Source: JAJFUG01 sp964473155
Lineage (GTDB): Bacteria; Gemmatimonadota; Glassbacteria; GWA2-58-10
Length of the DNA stretch: 35,623 bases
NCBI GenBank assembly: GCA_964473155.1
Contig: CAYYNT010000047.1
Span: forward strand, 1 to 35,623
Direction of reading: 5' to 3'
A model generated the notes under the pieces. That model was not told the origin of the DNA. It was given only the letters and a program-made list of their open reading frames with translations, and did not search any database. A program made the translations under genes and the position numbers. This document shows positions 33,942 through 35,623 of the stretch, piece after piece. The first letter of the stretch is position 1. Each line of letters starts with the position of its first letter.

Positions 33942-34868
33942 TCAATTAGCTTTTCTAACTATCCTGAAACCAACATCAAAACCAAATAGATCAGATGCAC
34001 ACCGCATGCTGCTTGTCAACCAACCGGGCGAAGTACCGCAATCACCACCACGCATGGTACGAGCTTCTCCCAATGCGGGACCTTTAGGATTGCTTACTGG
34101 ACAATTTATGTAATAAGTATCAGAGTACCAATCGTTGCATAGTTCCCAAACGTTCCCATATAAATCAAAAAGCATCCAACTGTTAGGCAATAACTTCGCT
34201 ACCGGCTGTAACTTATATTTTGCATTGCTTGAGGACCATGCATATCCGTCAATTCTGGAAGGATAATAACCAAAATACCAAGGCGCTTTTTCTCCTGCTC
34301 TGCAAGCGTATTCCCATTCCGCTTCGGTTGGAAGCCTATATCCATTTTTACTATAATCACAAGTCCAATTGGGTGTGCTAATATCAGGATAACACGGTTC
34401 TAAGTTCTCCATTTTGCTCAAAATATTACAAAAATACACAGGATATATATAGTTGTCTAATTTTTGTGGCATATTTGGATCACCACTGTACGGTAAACCT
34501 GTGATAGCAAAAAATTGCGCTTGTGTAATTTCTGTCAAGCTTATATAAAAACTATCAACAAAAACACCGTGCAAAGGTTTTTCGTAATCCTCGCCCCCAT
34601 TATCACCCATTTCAAAATAACCTTCAGGCAATTTTACAAAGGTAATCCCTTGTTTTATATCTATTGGTAAAATAACTCCATCTTTTAACGTTGAATACCT
34701 CTCTCCAATATCACTGTTGGTTATTTTTCCTCCAAGATATTGTAAAAAAGTTAACAAATCAAATACATTTATCTTCCCATCATTGTTAAAATCTCCTACC
34801 TGTTTAGCTTCCACCCTGCTTATTATACAAAAAAGCCCACAAAACATAAAAAGAAATGCCTTATTCAT
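33942..34868 (-). CDS. Secreted SUMF1-domain protein with N-terminal dockerin half, AT-rich
   Basis: 308 aa from the ATG at 34868, chosen because it gives a signal peptide ('MNKAFLFMFCGLFCIISRVEA') and has GGAG eight bases upstream; the frame is open to 34964. Residues about 22-45 are a single EF-hand-like dockerin repeat ('VGDFNNDGKINVFDLLTFL'). The rest is a SUMF1/FGE-type fold ('FYISLTEITQAQF', 'NGYRLPTEAEWEYACRAG', 'LFDLYGNVWELCNDW', 'TMRGGDCG', 'VGFRIV'). Both catalytic cysteine positions look lost. Its base composition is visibly far more AT-rich than the rest of the window (roughly 40 percent GC), pointing to transfer. It is a relative of the SUMF1 gene ending at 26897. Confidence 0.85.
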   Translation of the reverse strand: MNKAFLFMFCGLFCIISRVEAKQVGDFNNDGKINVFDLLTFLQYLGGKITNSDIGERYSTLKDGVILPIDIKQGITFVKLPEGYFEMGDNGGEDYEKPLHGVFVDSFYISLTEITQAQFFAITGLPYSGDPNMPQKLDNYIYPVYFCNILSKMENLEPCYPDISTPNWTCDYSKNGYRLPTEAEWEYACRAGEKAPWYFGYYPSRIDGYAWSSSNAKYKLQPVAKLLPNSWMLFDLYGNVWELCNDWYSDTYYINCPVSNPKGPALGEARTMRGGDCGTSPGWLTSSMRCASDLFGFDVGFRIVRKAN

Positions 34869-34882
34869 TGTCTCGGCTCCAC

Positions 34883-34920
34883 AATGAACTACTCCGCAGC
34901 AAGCCGCGGGGTAGTTCATT
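34883..34920. repeat. REP-like 15-bp hairpin in the leader of the SUMF1-dockerin gene
   Basis: AATGAACTACTCCGC (34883-34897) and GCGGGGTAGTTCATT (34906-34920) pair along 15 bp with a single G-T wobble around an 8-base loop. It ends a few bases before the gene's Shine-Dalgarno site (minus strand). Its GC-rich tip contrasts with the AT-rich surroundings and resembles repetitive extragenic palindromes. Confidence 0.6.
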
Positions 34921-35250
34921 CTTGGACAATTACATCGGCTGTAAACAGTTGCGCCGATCGCCATCCTATAATTTTACACGAGAAAAATCGCGTCGAAATA
35001 TACCTGTCATTTGTTTATAATAATTATTACAATACAAAATAACAATTATCTCTCTATGATATTTCGATTTAATAATTTGATAATCTCAATGTTTTTATAA
35101 TACAAAACGCTCGTTTTTTTGGTGGATTCTGAGTCTATTATATAGAGTCCGGATTGAGATTGTCAAGGTCAAAATCCAGCAACTCGGTAGGTTTTTCGAT
35201 CATTTGGTCGGAAGACTAATACGTTTCAGCTTCCCACACTTGTTATCTCT

Positions 35251-35275
35251 GCAAGTTCCTAACCGGACAAAGCTG
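35251..35275. repeat. Second, degenerate copy of the left-edge repeat
   Basis: The 11-mer TCCTAACCGGA (35257-35267) equals the core of the hairpin at 23-49, and flanks GCAA and GCTG also match (20 of 25 positions). The stem is largely lost here. It lies about 38 bp past the accA stop on that gene's strand. Confidence 0.4.
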
Positions 35276-35312
35276 TGGCAGGGGGGATTTATCAGATAAG
35301 TCAGCTGTCAAC

Positions 35313-35623
35313 TCATTCCGTATACGCGCCCATGTGGCTGTACTTCTCGATCCGCTGGCGCACCAGCTCATCCGGCTTGACCTTGCAAAGCTGGGTCAGG
35401 TGGCGCGAGAGCACGGCCTTGAAACTGGCGGCCGCGGCTGCCGGGTCCATGTGCGCCCCGCCGTTCGGCTCCGGGATTATCTCATCGACAATGCCGAACC
35501 CCTGAAGGCTGGTTGCGTCCAGCTTGAGCGCGGCGGCGGCTTTCTCCTTCTCCGCGTCGTCGCGCCAGAGGATCGAGGCGCAGCCCTCGGGCGAGATCAC
35601 CGAGTAGATCGCGTTCTCGAACA
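35313..35623 (-). CDS. accA: Acetyl-CoA carboxylase carboxyltransferase subunit alpha, C-terminal part
   Basis: The last ~102 codons of a minus-strand gene whose 5' part lies beyond the right edge. Reading in from the edge gives 'FENAIYSVISPEGCASILW', then 'AAAALKLDATSLQGFGIVDEIIPEPNGGAHMDP', a close match to AccA. AccA with AccD forms the carboxyltransferase that makes malonyl-CoA for fatty acid synthesis. An internal GTG at 35600 is not the true start. High GC, like the main part of the window. Confidence 0.93.
   Translation of the reverse strand, partial: FENAIYSVISPEGCASILWRDDAEKEKAAAALKLDATSLQGFGIVDEIIPEPNGGAHMDPAAAAASFKAVLSRHLTQLCKVKPDELVRQRIEKYSHMGAYTE

Larger units (their letters stand above)
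34869..35312. other. 444-bp AT-rich gap before the accA end
   Basis: No gene is supported. It holds the hairpin at 34883-34920 (listed), a stretch of A/T runs at about 34980-35110, a short TCTAT/ATAGA dyad near 35135, and the degenerate repeat copy at 35251-35275. The minus-strand accA transcript must end in this stretch, but I see no strong terminator. The promoter of the SUMF1-dockerin gene should also be here. Confidence 0.45.

Overview
The window reads as ordinary chromosome from a high-GC, Gram-negative, free-living heterotroph, probably an uncultured member of the FCB superphylum or a nearby candidate phylum (Glassbacteria- or Latescibacteria-like). That placement is inference. It rests on the mix of TolC/MacAB-type envelope genes, lipoproteins, a DUF5683-type protein, dockerin domains outside any visible cellulosome, several large secreted glycan-active enzymes and a tricorn-type protease. 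No rRNA or taxonomic marker is present. Genes are dense, on both strands, with good Shine-Dalgarno sites, and several operons are joined by 4-8 bp stop/start overlaps. No CRISPR array, prophage or complete insertion sequence was found.

Layout. 1-4000: a GH36-type glycosidase gene overlapping a URO-D/corrinoid-methyltransferase-like gene (minus strand). 4025-11943: a TolC outer-membrane channel (plus) faces a minus-strand operon for a MacA-like adaptor, a LolD/MacB-like ATPase and two FtsX/MacB permeases, followed by a secreted dockerin plus carboxypeptidase-regulatory-like protein. Upstream of the operon lies a DsbD/SafE-like membrane protein with a Cys/His-rich loop. 12604-15021: a GH78-like rhamnosidase lipoprotein, a terminator and tRNA-Ser(CGA). 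15469-18419: a repetitive DUF4097-like exported protein, then L-threonine aldolase and a DUF1848 protein (minus). 18474-20857: a small secreted protein, a DUF5683-type membrane protein, a CheY-like regulator and a MerR-type regulator with a Cys-rich tail. 20882-21013: a MITE-like inverted-repeat element. 21036-26843: a two-domain secreted alpha/beta hydrolase, a toroid lipoprotein with a transglutaminase-like C-terminus, and a B12-binding-type radical SAM enzyme. 26897-33805: a four-gene minus-strand operon for a tricorn protease homologue, a MetH-activation-like corrinoid protein, an OLD-family ATPase/TOPRIM protein and a SUMF1-domain protein. 33942-35312: an AT-rich island with a second SUMF1 protein carrying a dockerin half. 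35313-end: the C-terminus of AccA.

Themes. The GH36, GH78 and hydrolase genes point to scavenging of plant or algal glycans. The TolC and MacAB-like genes could form one tripartite export machine. Three genes (URO-D-like, MetH-activation-like, B12-binding radical SAM) suggest corrinoid-linked chemistry. The least usual elements are the OLD protein translationally coupled to a corrinoid-activation homologue, the two Cys-rich proteins (membrane and MerR), the SUMF1 proteins lacking the catalytic cysteine pair, and several precise inverted repeats in the gaps. All functions are read from motifs by eye; no database search was run.
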